Shown piece after piece: positions 17,437 through 26,372 of a stretch of 64,000 nt of DNA. The notes under the pieces were generated by a model that made no database searches, had not been told where the DNA came from, and saw nothing but the letters and a program-made list of their open reading frames with translations. The position numbers and the translations under genes are program-made. Position 1 is the first letter of the stretch; the number at the start of each line of letters is the position of its first letter. The stretch covers positions 124,001-188,000 of the forward strand of contig NZ_SNYJ01000004.1 of NCBI RefSeq assembly GCF_004363045.1, given 5' to 3'. The stretch is from Aureibacillus halotolerans. Lineage in GTDB: Bacteria > Bacillota > Bacilli > Bacillales > DSM-28697.

Positions 17437-19509
17437 ATGACGACAATCACTAAATTTCATTATCTAGCCAACGAGTTTTTAGCTACTTACGCATCTAGAC
17501 GTGTTCCATTCACTGAGCTAGGTGAATTTGTTTACCTACGGACGTACAGTCGATTCCTTGAACAAGAAGGCAGACGTGAGCAATGGGAAGAGACGATCAA
17601 GCGAGCAATTGAATACAATATTGACCTGGAAAGAAGGTTTCATCCGGGAGCTGACATTGAAGCCCTTCGCAAAGAAGCTGAGGAGCTATTTGAGAACATG
17701 TTCTATTTACGTCAATTTCCTAGTGGAAGAACACTATGGGTCGGCGGGACAGACGTAGCGGATTCATTCCCTATTGCTAATTTCAATTGTTCGTTTCTTG
17801 TCATGGATAGTTTCGAGGGATTCTGTGAACAGTTTTACCTCTTAATGATCGGGTCAGGTGTGGGTTTTCGAACCATGCCTTATGATGTAGAAAAAATCCC
17901 CTCATTTAGAACTGGAATTTCACTAACATCCAAGCCATACCTTGCGATTCAAAAGGAATTGCGTAAGGAGTTTACTAACTTAGATATTGAGGGCAATCGT
18001 GCAACCATTCTTGTCGGAGATTCTAAGGAAGGGTGGATTACAGCTCTTGAACTGTACTTCAAGCTTTTAACATCCTTCCTTTACAAAAATGTAGAGCATA
18101 TTACCGTGAATTTTGATCATGTGCGTGGAAAAGGAGAAAAACTCGTCCGCTTTGGTGGTACATCTTCTGGTCATACGTCACTAGAAACCATGTTCCATAA
18201 GGTTCACAAAGTCATGATGAAGACGAATGGGAAGCTGATGCCCATTGATGCTCTTGATATCGGCAACATTATTGCGGAAAACGTTGTTTCTGGAGGTGTC
18301 CGGAGAAGCTCAGAAATTAACCTTGCCTCAAAGGATGATATGGACATCGAACATGCCAAAAACAACATGTACTATCAGGAAAACGGTGAATGGAAAGAAA
18401 ACCAGGACATTCTTCATCGGCGCATGAGCAATAATTCCATCTTTTATGAAGACAAGCCTACTAGAGAGGAACTTCATGAGAATTTTAAGAACATGAGGTT
18501 CACAGGCGAACGTGGCTTCGTCAATGCAAAAGCTGGAAGAAAACGCAGAGAAGATTTTGCAGGCTTAAATCCGTGCGCGGAGATTCTTTTAGCGGATCGA
18601 GGGCTTTGCAATCTCTCGACTGTCAATATGCTGTCCTTTGTGGAGGATGGGGAACTTCAAAAAACGAAGCTGTATCGTGCGTTTGAGCTGTCCGCTCGCC
18701 TCGGTTTCCGAATGACTCTTCCGGAGCTTGAAATTGAACGTTGGAACGCACAGAAAGAGAAAGATCGCTTAATTGGATGTTCTGTCACAGGCTACTTTGA
18801 CATGGTGGACGCAGTGGGACTAACGACAGAAGAACAAATTGATTTGTTACGCACGCTGAAACGTATCGTTCGTAACACTGTAGACGAGTACGCGAAAAAA
18901 TTGGGCGTCAACCCTTCGCTTCTCGCAACAACGGTAAAACCTGAAGGGACGTTGAGCCAGCTTCCTTCGGTGTCTTCAGGCATCCATCGAAGCCATTCAC
19001 CTTTCTTTATTCGACGGGTTCGTATTTCTGCACACGATCCTCTCGCTAAGGTTGTCACTGCACTTGGCTATCCTATTCTTCCTGAATCGGGACAGACATG
19101 GGAAAATGCAGCAACTCTCGTTGTTGAATTTCCTGTTCAATCAACGGCTAAAGTCGTCAAAGCCCAAGTAAGCGCCATCGAACAACTGGAAACGTATAAA
19201 ATGTTTCAAGACCACTACACGGAACATAACACCTCCATCACAGTCACCGTTCGCTCTGATGAATGGGAGGACGTTGAACAATGGGTTTGGGAGCATTGGG
19301 ACAATGTAGTTGCTGTTTCGTTCTTGCCGTTAGACGATGCCGTGTACCCGTTAATGCCTTATGAAGAGATCACTGAAGAAGAGTACTATAAACGCAAAGT
19401 AGAGATGAAGCCATTCGACGCATCGCTTCTAAATGAATTCGAAAAAACACAGCAAGAATTAGACCTCGGTTCTGATGGGTGTGACACAGGCGCTTGTCCC
19501 GTTCGGTAA
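17437..19509 (+). CDS. nrdJ: Adenosylcobalamin-dependent (class II) ribonucleotide reductase
   Basis: A 690-residue single-chain reductase that makes deoxyribonucleotides using a radical generated from adenosylcobalamin, so it works with or without oxygen. The key residues of the monomeric RTPR-like group are present: C118 in NFNCSF, the active-site NPCAE (C380 and E382) followed by C391 in GLCNLST, and the C-terminal redox pair C682 and C687 in CDTGACPVR. ATG at 17437 follows GAAGGAG. It is a single-gene unit with a strong promoter, paired NrdR boxes and a terminator. Length is near the 700-740 usual for the family. Dependence on imported or synthesised B12 follows. Confidence 0.93.
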   Translation: MTTITKFHYLANEFLATYASRRVPFTELGEFVYLRTYSRFLEQEGRREQWEETIKRAIEYNIDLERRFHPGADIEALRKEAEELFENMFYLRQFPSGRTLWVGGTDVADSFPIANFNCSFLVMDSFEGFCEQFYLLMIGSGVGFRTMPYDVEKIPSFRTGISLTSKPYLAIQKELRKEFTNLDIEGNRATILVGDSKEGWITALELYFKLLTSFLYKNVEHITVNFDHVRGKGEKLVRFGGTSSGHTSLETMFHKVHKVMMKTNGKLMPIDALDIGNIIAENVVSGGVRRSSEINLASKDDMDIEHAKNNMYYQENGEWKENQDILHRRMSNNSIFYEDKPTREELHENFKNMRFTGERGFVNAKAGRKRREDFAGLNPCAEILLADRGLCNLSTVNMLSFVEDGELQKTKLYRAFELSARLGFRMTLPELEIERWNAQKEKDRLIGCSVTGYFDMVDAVGLTTEEQIDLLRTLKRIVRNTVDEYAKKLGVNPSLLATTVKPEGTLSQLPSVSSGIHRSHSPFFIRRVRISAHDPLAKVVTALGYPILPESGQTWENAATLVVEFPVQSTAKVVKAQVSAIEQLETYKMFQDHYTEHNTSITVTVRSDEWEDVEQWVWEHWDNVVAVSFLPLDDAVYPLMPYEEITEEEYYKRKVEMKPFDASLLNEFEKTQQELDLGSDGCDTGACPVR

Positions 19510-19520
19510 ATAGAATTTAC

Positions 19521-19560
19521 AAAAACGGTCGTACGTCATCTTTGACGTCGACCGTTTTTT
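19521..19560 (+). terminator. Rho-independent terminator of nrdJ
   Basis: ACGGTCG and CGACCGT arms with an inner GTC/GAC pairing, followed by six T (19555-19560). Confidence 0.9.
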
Positions 19561-19663
19561 ACATTGCATATAATAGAATTGCTGGGATTCACTAATGTGA
19601 ACCAAAAATGAGGACTCATTTGTCGTTATAGTATACAACTACCCCAACAATATTCATGCTCTA

Positions 19664-20155
19664 TTAATGTAAAAGATTTACTCCAAATGCAGCTAATACG
19701 CCAACCAAAATGGAACCTAGAATAATTGAAATGGTGATCCACAAACTCACATAACTCTTATTAACGCCTGCCGCTAGCGGAATACCCGCTGCTAAGTGGA
19801 ACCCTAAGATGATACCTGCTAAGGATACGCCAGGAACCCCATACTTCTCAAAATACCCTCTTGCTTTAATCGCACGTTTACTTGGTTCTTTTTTCTTTTG
19901 CTTCTTTTTAGCCATTTTAGAACGAAGCTTACTCACACCCCAAATAAACGCCATAACAGACAACCAGTTCCCCGCTGCTGCCGTGATAACGACTGGTATC
20001 GTAGGTGTTCCTAAAATAACGCCAAACGGTATTGCCCCATGAGCTTCAAAAAATGGGATCAGAGAAAGAACAAAGAGGCATAGCAATTGCAAAAATATGT
20101 TCCCTTCCAGACCAGGAAATACATTAAAATAAGTCTCTTGTAATTCATGTAGCAT
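19664..20155 (-). CDS. Small multidrug export family membrane protein (COG2426-like)
   Basis: A 163-residue membrane protein with four to five hydrophobic segments. The segment SLIPFFEAHGAIPFGVILG near residue 30 and the AGIPLAAG motif toward the C-terminus resemble the small multidrug-export family (PF06695); a charged KKKQKKKEPSK loop sits mid-protein. The transport role is a family label rather than tested function. Start ATG 20153-20155 follows GAGAGGAG with seven-base spacing; an upstream in-frame start at 20182 has no ribosome site. Its transcript begins about 180 bases upstream, giving a leader with a tiny open frame and a hairpin. Confidence 0.78.
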   Translation of the reverse strand: MLHELQETYFNVFPGLEGNIFLQLLCLFVLSLIPFFEAHGAIPFGVILGTPTIPVVITAAAGNWLSVMAFIWGVSKLRSKMAKKKQKKKEPSKRAIKARGYFEKYGVPGVSLAGIILGFHLAAGIPLAAGVNKSYVSLWITISIILGSILVGVLAAFGVNLLH

Positions 20156-20198
20156 GTAAAAGCTCCTCTCATATAATCTCAAATTTTTTTTTTGATTC

Positions 20199-20248
20199 GT
20201 CCAGACAATTTGAAAATAGGCATGTCTATTCCCTTCTCTAAGCTGGAC
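20199..20248 (-). promoter_or_regulatory. Nested hairpin in the leader of the small export gene
   Basis: On the minus strand GTCCAG (20243-20248) pairs with CTGGAC (20199-20204); inside, GGGAATAG (20226-20233) pairs with CTATTTTC (20212-20219) around ACATGC, with two G-U pairs. It lies between the tiny leader frame and the gene's ribosome site and could regulate translation. No T run follows, so it is not a terminator. Confidence 0.45.
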
Positions 20249-20272
20249 AATTACTGAAATAAATCTTTTTCG

Positions 20273-20299
20273 TCAAGATTTCATTTCATCTTTGTTCAT
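20273..20299 (-). CDS. Possible 8-residue leader peptide
   Basis: ATG at 20297-20299 lies five bases after a strong GGAGGT (20305-20310) and opens an eight-codon frame (MNKDEMKS) ending at TGA. It is inside the mRNA leader of the small export gene, just upstream of a nested hairpin. Whether it is translated for regulation is inference; such a good ribosome site in a leader is unlikely by chance. Confidence 0.35.
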   Translation of the reverse strand: MNKDEMKS

Positions 20300-20318
20300 C
20301 AAATACCTCCGAACAATC

Positions 20319-20372
20319 TGCCAAGTTTTGTTGTCATACCCATACTATACACATGCCAAGTTTTGTTGTCAA
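20319..20372 (-). promoter_or_regulatory. Promoter flanked by an 18-bp direct repeat
   Basis: On the minus strand TTGACA (20367-20372) and TATAGT (20344-20349) with 17-base spacing form a near-consensus sigma-A promoter. The same 18 bases, TGACAACAAAACTTGGCA on the minus strand, occur at 20354-20371 (covering the -35) and again at 20319-20336 (from about +1), 35 bp apart. This layout suggests two binding sites for an unknown regulator. Confidence 0.75.
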
Positions 20373-20506
20373 ATATTTTGTGCGAGTCATGCGTGTTAAC
20401 AACACCAAGAGGAAAAGCAATCTCAACGAATGAACAAATATTCATTAACAAATGAATCTCGGCAGGCAGGATCGTTTAACGCTTGCGAAAGACCAAAAAA
20501 CATCAT

Positions 20507-20546
20507 AAAAAAACGCGTGCTAGAGGTTCCTTCCCCCAGCACGCGT
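20507..20546 (-). terminator. Rho-independent terminator of the 34-residue gene
   Basis: On the minus strand ACGCGTGCT and AGCACGCGT (20538-20546 and 20513-20521) form a perfect nine-pair stem followed by seven T, 15 bases past the small gene's stop. Confidence 0.92.
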
Positions 20547-20560
20547 TTTCGACGATTGTA

Positions 20561-20665
20561 TTAGCTATACTTCACACTGCAGCTTGAACGGTAACACGAC
20601 AACCAGCCAGCAAAGCCAATAATAGCTACGGCCGTAATGCCCACTACTTTACAAGTCTTATTCAT
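20561..20665 (-). CDS. Small membrane peptide, 34 residues
   Basis: ATG at 20663-20665, preceded by GGAGGTG at good spacing, opens 34 codons ending in TAA. The peptide starts MNKTCKVVGITAVAIIGFAG: a short basic N-terminus, one hydrophobic helix (about 7-23), then WLSCYRSSCSVKYS with two of its three cysteines. It has a plausible promoter (TTGGTT 20724-20729, TATAGT 20702-20707 on the minus strand, 16-base spacing) and its own perfect terminator, so it is an independent transcription unit. I do not recognise it. Type I toxin, sporulation peptide or membrane regulator are possible classes. Confidence 0.7.
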   Translation of the reverse strand: MNKTCKVVGITAVAIIGFAGWLSCYRSSCSVKYS

Positions 20666-20799
20666 CCTCAGCCACCTCCGTAAGTATGCCTTCTGCTCTT
20701 TACTATACCATGTATGACAGCGAAACCAATTTACAGCATGGTTACATTATGGAAACTTGATGACCGATCGGAAATCACTGCCTCTTAGCATATATTTGC

Positions 20800-20994
20800 T
20801 TAAACGTTTTGTAGAAAATAAATGTAAATAATTAATAAAATGTAGGCTGTCCCTATGCTCACTATCAGTGTAGCGATGACAACCCTCCAGTTAATGCGAG
20901 AATGATTCTGCGCCTGGATTTTACTAAGCGTCTCTTCAATTTTAGTTAACCTCTGCTGTATCTCCTCAATCGTTTTTTCATTGTCCACCTTCAT
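20800..20994 (-). CDS. Small coiled-coil membrane protein, 64 residues
   Basis: Unrecognised protein with an amphipathic charged N-terminal helix (about 5-32, heptad-like EEIQQRLTKIEETLSKIQ) and a single C-terminal membrane helix (about 38-60), so a tail-anchored or bitopic topology. ATG at 20992-20994 follows GAAAGGAT. It lies 35 bases downstream of the GH38 mannosidase on the same strand and may be its cotranscribed partner, though any functional link is speculative. Confidence 0.6.
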   Translation of the reverse strand: MKVDNEKTIEEIQQRLTKIEETLSKIQAQNHSRINWRVVIATLIVSIGTAYILLIIYIYFLQNV

Positions 20995-21029
20995 TCAATC
21001 CTTTCAGCATAATGTCAATCTCCCCTATT

Positions 21030-23444
21030 TCACGCACTTGGATACCCGATCAATCCTTGGTTCAGCCGCTTGCACGTGGCGATGGCCCCCTCGGCATCAA
21101 TGGGCTCATGGGTCGTCCAAATGGTGTATTGAAACTCATAGAAACCTGACAAATCAACTTTAAAATTGGTTTCCCAAAAATTGTTCATCGCCCATGAGTA
21201 GAGGGGTTCGTTTTGTAGTTTAGGATTCGACTCGTGTAAAGTCACAGCTTTCGCCTTTAAGGATCCTAGCGTGATTAACGGTACATCCTTTATCGCGATG
21301 TGCACCGTCTTTTTCGGAGCGACATACGCAGCACCGTCCTGGATCAGGTAAAATGCTTCGTTGGAATACGGAAGCTGGTCAATGCCCGGACGTAGGATAC
21401 AGCCTGTTTTCTCAATCCACATTTCTTCCTCATGGCCAGTCATAAACGGTAGGGCGATATAGAGATTTTCCGGCTCCCAACAGCTGTCCTTATGGAAGCG
21501 AACCATGACATCCAACTTCGGCACATGCCAATAAGCCTTCAGCACGACCTGATACATTTTAGTGCCCTCAAGCGTAAAGGACAGTAGCATCTCAACATAT
21601 AGCTTGTTTTTTGTTTTCACTTCAATGTTACAGAGTTTGCTTACGTACCGCTTCGTTGCTACACTTTTGCGATTACGGCCCATTTTCCTTCGCACGTCCG
21701 TCGCTGACGTCTCGATTGGTGTCCATTCATAAATGCCCGCAAATGGGGCGTGTTCGCGTTGTGGATGAAGTAGGCTTGTCCTATCTTTTCGGTCAACGAT
21801 GTCCTGGATGCCCGTTGTTTCATCAAACACGATGTGATAAAACTCATTTTGCAGCTCATAGACTGTCGCTTTTTCCGTGTTGGTCGCGAGCTCCACATCA
21901 CGGATGCCTTCAGCCCCCATCGACGCATGTCGTTCCGAGAGAATGGCTGGAGAGGTTTGCTGAAGCACGAGCTGTACCCTTTTCTCTTCGCGAGGCGAAA
22001 GCCCAACTTCCACCTCGATTTCAATAGCGCGAGAAATTGGATTGAGCGCTGATGGCAAAACATTCCCCTTCTCGTCCACCACGGCCAGTCGACGACGAAC
22101 ATTCACATCATTGACTGGTTCCCCGTCAACCATCTCCCAATATTCAATCTCAATCGTGACCACGTCATGCACAGCAATATCATGAGGATTTATGATTCGA
22201 AACGCCTTGTCGCGATTTGCAGAGATGGACACCTCCGCTTTGCCTGCAAGAATACGATCGAGATTTTCTGCTGCGGCAACTGTGCCGTTGACAGCATGTG
22301 CCGTCTTACGGAGGTCGAGGTCATTGACCAAGGTGTTCCACGGCTCTGACACGGAGGAAGAATATCCCCACGTATGCTCTGCATAGAGCATCAGCTTGTC
22401 CTCAGCCTCCTGCTGGAGTAATTTACTTGCCCACATCCCTTCTGGATCAAGCTTTTTTGCGAGCTGATACGTCCGTTGTCCGTCGCGAAAGGCTTTGACA
22501 GCGTTCATCGTCGATCCTACCCCATCGGCCCACCAATCGTTCCAATCCCCACGGTAGGACGGCAGATTGCTCCCATGTGCAGACACCAACTCAAAAAATT
22601 CATCGAGGCTGCACATTCTTGCCGGAAAAGTGTCCCTGTGACTACGGTTCCATTCCGCTACAAAGGCCATGATTTCTCCACTCGGAGGAGCGTTATCTGT
22701 CATCACGCCCGACACCATGAGAGGGATAAACGGAAAGCTATACGCTTGCGCCTCTAAATCAGCTTTGTATCGCAACAATCCTGCTTCTACTTTCCTGACA
22801 TGTGCTTCTATCGCCTTTTCTAAAGACTCATTCGTCGTGCCTTGGGGCGCACATCCAAGCACATTGCCAAAATGGTAGTGCTCCCCAACCCAAGTCAGCA
22901 GCTTTTGGCCGCTTGGTGCTTCCCACCAGAACGCCATCGGCTTTTGGTTGAATGGGAACATGCCATGATGCGTATGTATGCAGGAAAATAGATGACGTAT
23001 GCCTTGCTGATGCATCACGTCTGCATAACCCCATGCGTAGCCATTAACGTCTGCCGTCATAGCCGACACTGGCCGCTTGCCCGCACGTTCAGCTGCATCC
23101 AGCCCACGCTTCAGCTTTGCGGTGAGAATGTCGATATCAATCAGCTCTGTCATGTTTAAATACGTACCTGAGATGTCTATCCACCCTCGTTGAACGTACT
23201 TCCGAAAATTCGCTTGCTCCTCAGAGGTGCTGTTTGCTAGAAACTGTTCCACTTGCCATGTGTTTTCGCACACCCAGCGAAAGCCCGCCCATTCTGACAT
23301 GCCACCGTTTTCGATCTGTTCACATATTGCCACCGCCTGTTTAATAAAATCCACATGGTAGCGAGTGATTTTCTCCTGACGATCTGTGTAACCAATGTCC
23401 GTATGCGAATGGTGAATGAGCAATAATTCCTTACGATGATTCAT
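21030..23444 (-). CDS. GH38 alpha-mannosidase
   Basis: An 804-residue cytoplasmic glycoside hydrolase (no signal peptide) that removes alpha-linked mannose from oligosaccharides. N-terminal catalytic domain with the zinc-binding HSHTD (H14, D16) and likely nucleophile D132 in TADVNGYAWG; a middle helical domain follows and the C-terminal beta-sandwich carries conserved stretches such as VMVRFHKDSCWEPENLYIALPF. Start ATG 23442-23444 after AAAAGGAG, chosen over an ATG at 23477 that overlaps a cre site. That cre site (23463-23476) predicts CcpA repression. It is part of the minus-strand sugar island with GH42 and an oligosaccharide importer. Confidence 0.93.
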   Translation of the reverse strand: MNHRKELLLIHHSHTDIGYTDRQEKITRYHVDFIKQAVAICEQIENGGMSEWAGFRWVCENTWQVEQFLANSTSEEQANFRKYVQRGWIDISGTYLNMTELIDIDILTAKLKRGLDAAERAGKRPVSAMTADVNGYAWGYADVMHQQGIRHLFSCIHTHHGMFPFNQKPMAFWWEAPSGQKLLTWVGEHYHFGNVLGCAPQGTTNESLEKAIEAHVRKVEAGLLRYKADLEAQAYSFPFIPLMVSGVMTDNAPPSGEIMAFVAEWNRSHRDTFPARMCSLDEFFELVSAHGSNLPSYRGDWNDWWADGVGSTMNAVKAFRDGQRTYQLAKKLDPEGMWASKLLQQEAEDKLMLYAEHTWGYSSSVSEPWNTLVNDLDLRKTAHAVNGTVAAAENLDRILAGKAEVSISANRDKAFRIINPHDIAVHDVVTIEIEYWEMVDGEPVNDVNVRRRLAVVDEKGNVLPSALNPISRAIEIEVEVGLSPREEKRVQLVLQQTSPAILSERHASMGAEGIRDVELATNTEKATVYELQNEFYHIVFDETTGIQDIVDRKDRTSLLHPQREHAPFAGIYEWTPIETSATDVRRKMGRNRKSVATKRYVSKLCNIEVKTKNKLYVEMLLSFTLEGTKMYQVVLKAYWHVPKLDVMVRFHKDSCWEPENLYIALPFMTGHEEEMWIEKTGCILRPGIDQLPYSNEAFYLIQDGAAYVAPKKTVHIAIKDVPLITLGSLKAKAVTLHESNPKLQNEPLYSWAMNNFWETNFKVDLSGFYEFQYTIWTTHEPIDAEGAIATCKRLNQGLIGYPSA

Positions 23445-23462
23445 CTCATAGTCTCCTTTTAA

Positions 23463-23476
23463 TGGAAGCGATTTCA
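23463..23476. promoter_or_regulatory. cre site (CcpA) in front of GH38 gene
   Basis: On the minus strand TGAAATCGCTTCCA, a full match to TGAAANCGNTTNCA, 18 bases upstream of the start codon. A bound CcpA would block transcription when preferred sugars are present. Confidence 0.75.
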
Positions 23477-23667
23477 TTATTAAAGTTTAATAGAATACTA
23501 TAGAAATGTTGTCGTAAATGAAAGATTTAAGCATCAATCTCAACAAACATTGGATATCGTTTATTCAAATTCTTGAATTGAAACAAATGGGGACGAATAC
23601 TAAGCAGGAGGGTGTACTACGATAACGAACTATATATAAAGGAATTGGATGATAAAGGAGGGGTATC

Positions 23668-24183
23668 ATGAAAGTTCGCCTTACACCTTTTAGCGTTGAA
23701 TGGGCTCAACTGTTCCAAGATGAGGCCACTCATTTGAAAGCTATTTTTGGAGGCTTAATCACTGAGTTTGAACACTTCGGCAGCACTTCGGTTCCTGAGA
23801 TGAAAGCCAAACCCGTCATTGATATGATGTGTATTGTTAATGATATCTCGGCTGTTGATGCGTTTAATGAGAAAATGAATGCCTTAGGATACGATATCGC
23901 TGGAGAGTGGGGCATATCCGGAAGAAGATTATTCCGAAAAGGTGGAGAGCATCGAACCCATCACATTCACTTTTATCAATACGACAACCCTCAAATTGAA
24001 CGCCATCTTATTTTTAGAGATTATCTCCGTAACCATCCAGAAGAAGTAGCTAGATACAGCCATTTTAAAGAAGTGCTCGCGGAACAATTTGAGAATACGA
24101 ACGAGTATAGCCGAGCCAAAAAAGCATTTGTAACTGAAATGGAGCAATTAGCGCTTACTTGGTACAAAGAAACAAGAGGTTAA
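23668..24183 (+). CDS. GrpB/UPF0157 family protein
   Basis: A 171-residue protein of the GrpB family, which has a nucleotidyltransferase-like fold; function is poorly known. Characteristic features are FEHFGSTSVPEMKAKPVIDMM near residues 30-51 (GS followed by the acidic PVID) and HHIHFYQYDNPQIERHLIFRDYLRNHP near 92-118 (described by position). ATG at 23668 follows AAAGGAGGGG. It is alone on the plus strand between minus-strand glycosidase genes and shares a bidirectional terminator with GH42, so it seems unrelated to the sugar island. Confidence 0.88.
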   Translation: MKVRLTPFSVEWAQLFQDEATHLKAIFGGLITEFEHFGSTSVPEMKAKPVIDMMCIVNDISAVDAFNEKMNALGYDIAGEWGISGRRLFRKGGEHRTHHIHFYQYDNPQIERHLIFRDYLRNHPEEVARYSHFKEVLAEQFENTNEYSRAKKAFVTEMEQLALTWYKETRG

Positions 24184-24187
24184 ATAA

Positions 24188-24226
24188 AAAACAAAACCCA
24201 GAGCCTCATGCAACAGCTCTGGGTTT
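24188..24226. terminator. Bidirectional terminator between GrpB and GH42 genes
   Basis: AAACCCAGAGC (24194-24204) pairs perfectly with GCTCTGGGTTT (24216-24226). A-rich bases precede and T-rich bases follow, so it can stop both converging transcripts. Confidence 0.88.
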
Positions 24227-24237
24227 GTCTCATTTAT

Positions 24238-26310
24238 TTAGTTGCGTTTCGTCTTCAGCACGCGAACACCATATTTCTCGAGGTGAAGGGTGTTCGAGCT
24301 TGTCGTCTCTGCCAACATATCTTCAAAGACTTGCTCTCCAAGCTGCACACGCTGTGGTGACTCGGAAAAGTTCATAACAAAGAGATAATCCCAATCGCCG
24401 TCTGTGCGCACTTGTAAAGATACGCCCTTCGGCACAACGATGCCATACGGTGTGTTGATGTCGAGATCCTTTGCAACACCTTCATAGAATGCATCTTGAA
24501 ACGACTCTTCATTACGAGAAGCGATGTAGTATGCTTTTCCTTTGCCATGAGTTCGAACGGTTGCTGCGGGTTGATCCGCATAGAAATCAGAAGTAAAGAA
24601 AGCAATGGACTCTGCATCCTCGGCGTGGATGAGTTCACAATACTCCTGCGCCTTGTATTTAACCCCTTTGGTTGTCACAATCTCACGAGTTTCTTCAGGG
24701 TACAGCGTATCAATCTCTTCTGTACGAATGCCAAGAAGCTTCTGAAACGGTCCTGGTCCACCTGTCGTAAAGGCGAGATCGGTCTCATTGACAAGCCCAG
24801 TTGCATACGTCGTCACGAAGGTACCACCATTTTGTACGTACGCTTCCGTTTTCTCGGCAAATCCTTCTGGAATCATGTACAGCATCGGACAGATAATGAG
24901 CTTGTAGTCATCCATTGATTGATTCGGCGTAATTACGTCAACGCTAATGCCACGCTCCCAGAAGTAGCGATAATGCTCTTCCAGTGTCTCAATATACTTT
25001 TTGTCTTCTGTGGCAAAGCCTTGGGCGTCTTGAATTGCCCATTCGTTTTCCCAATCAAAAACGATAGCCACGTTCGCCTCGACGGATGTTCCTGCCACAT
25101 CACTAAGCTGACCGAGTGATTTACCGACCTCTGCAACGTCTCGGAATACGCGTGTGTCGTCACGCCCGGTGTGATCCACAACAGCGCCGTGAAATTTTTC
25201 AGACGATCCAAGTCCTTTACGCCACTGAAAATACATCACTGAATCCGAACCGTGCGCGATGGATTGTAGAGAAGACAGCAAGTGCATGCCTGGACGTTTT
25301 GCTTTGTTGACTTTTTGCCAATTGACGAAGCTTGGCGTGCATTCCAAGATTAAAAAGGGCTTGCCGCCTTTCATAGAACGATAGAGATTGTGCACGAATG
25401 CAACATCTCTTGCTAGTTCGGCATTGGACTGCCAAGGGTTATGCCAAGCTGGGTAGGCGTCCCATGAAATAACATCGATATCGTTTGCGAATTTTGCGTA
25501 ATTCAACCCTACAAATGGTTTCATACGTGGATAATTGCCCATAAAATTTGTTGTTAATGGAATGTCTGGCGTGATTTCTCGTAGTGGCGCAATTTCGTTG
25601 CGATAAAAATCCACCGTTTGGTCGGTTGTAAAACGACGCCAGTCAAGTGTAAGGGCATGTACCTCGTTCTCACCGTGCGGGGCAGGTGATTCAATTTGCT
25701 CCCAGCTTGTATATGTGTGACTCCAGAAGCCTGTCCACCATGCTTTGTTCAGCTGATCCAAATCGTTGTTGTATTTTTGCTTTAACCACTGACGGAACGC
25801 AGCCTGACACAAGTCACAATGACAGGTTCCACTATATTCATTCGACACATGCCACATCACAAGCGCCGGATGATTCTTGTACCGCTCTGCTAGCATACGG
25901 TTCATTTCTTGCGTTTTTTGACGATACACTGGAGACGTAAAGCAATGGTTGTGTCGGCGCCCATGCAAGTTTCGTTTCCGATTTTCCTCAATTCGCAGCA
26001 CTTCAGGATACTTTTCACTCATCCAAGCTGGACGCGCGCCACTTGGTGTGGCCAATATCGCATGCGCCCCCTGCTCAGCCAAGCGATCCATGATGTCGTC
26101 TAGCCAACCAAAGGTGTAAACACCCTCTTCACGCTCAAGAGCGCTCCAGCCAAAAATATTCACAGAGAATGCATTTGCGTGCGCGAGCTTCATTAAACGA
26201 AAATCTTCATCAATTGCCTCAGGAAGATGTTGCCATTGGTCAGGGTTGTAATCTCCACCGTGCATCATCCCTTTTACATTTGGATGGATTGTAGTCCACT
26301 TCTTTGTCAT
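24238..26310 (-). CDS. GH42 beta-galactosidase
   Basis: A 690-residue intracellular beta-galactosidase that releases galactose from beta-galactosides such as galacto-oligosaccharides. TIM-barrel with acid/base E158 in HVSNEYS and nucleophile E323 in LILECTPS; the structural zinc cysteines are present (C123, C163, C165, C168 in CHCDLC). Trimerisation and C-terminal domains follow to the usual length. ATG at 26308-26310 follows GGAGGAG. Single-gene unit; overlapping palindromes upstream (26373-26413) and a LacI-family gene about 1 kb upstream on the same strand suggest specific repression. Confidence 0.94.
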   Translation of the reverse strand: MTKKWTTIHPNVKGMMHGGDYNPDQWQHLPEAIDEDFRLMKLAHANAFSVNIFGWSALEREEGVYTFGWLDDIMDRLAEQGAHAILATPSGARPAWMSEKYPEVLRIEENRKRNLHGRRHNHCFTSPVYRQKTQEMNRMLAERYKNHPALVMWHVSNEYSGTCHCDLCQAAFRQWLKQKYNNDLDQLNKAWWTGFWSHTYTSWEQIESPAPHGENEVHALTLDWRRFTTDQTVDFYRNEIAPLREITPDIPLTTNFMGNYPRMKPFVGLNYAKFANDIDVISWDAYPAWHNPWQSNAELARDVAFVHNLYRSMKGGKPFLILECTPSFVNWQKVNKAKRPGMHLLSSLQSIAHGSDSVMYFQWRKGLGSSEKFHGAVVDHTGRDDTRVFRDVAEVGKSLGQLSDVAGTSVEANVAIVFDWENEWAIQDAQGFATEDKKYIETLEEHYRYFWERGISVDVITPNQSMDDYKLIICPMLYMIPEGFAEKTEAYVQNGGTFVTTYATGLVNETDLAFTTGGPGPFQKLLGIRTEEIDTLYPEETREIVTTKGVKYKAQEYCELIHAEDAESIAFFTSDFYADQPAATVRTHGKGKAYYIASRNEESFQDAFYEGVAKDLDINTPYGIVVPKGVSLQVRTDGDWDYLFVMNFSESPQRVQLGEQVFEDMLAETTSSNTLHLEKYGVRVLKTKRN

Positions 26311-26372
26311 AAGTCAGTCTCCTCCATGGGAACGTTTACATAAGATCGTAGCAGTTTTCTATAAAAAATTCA

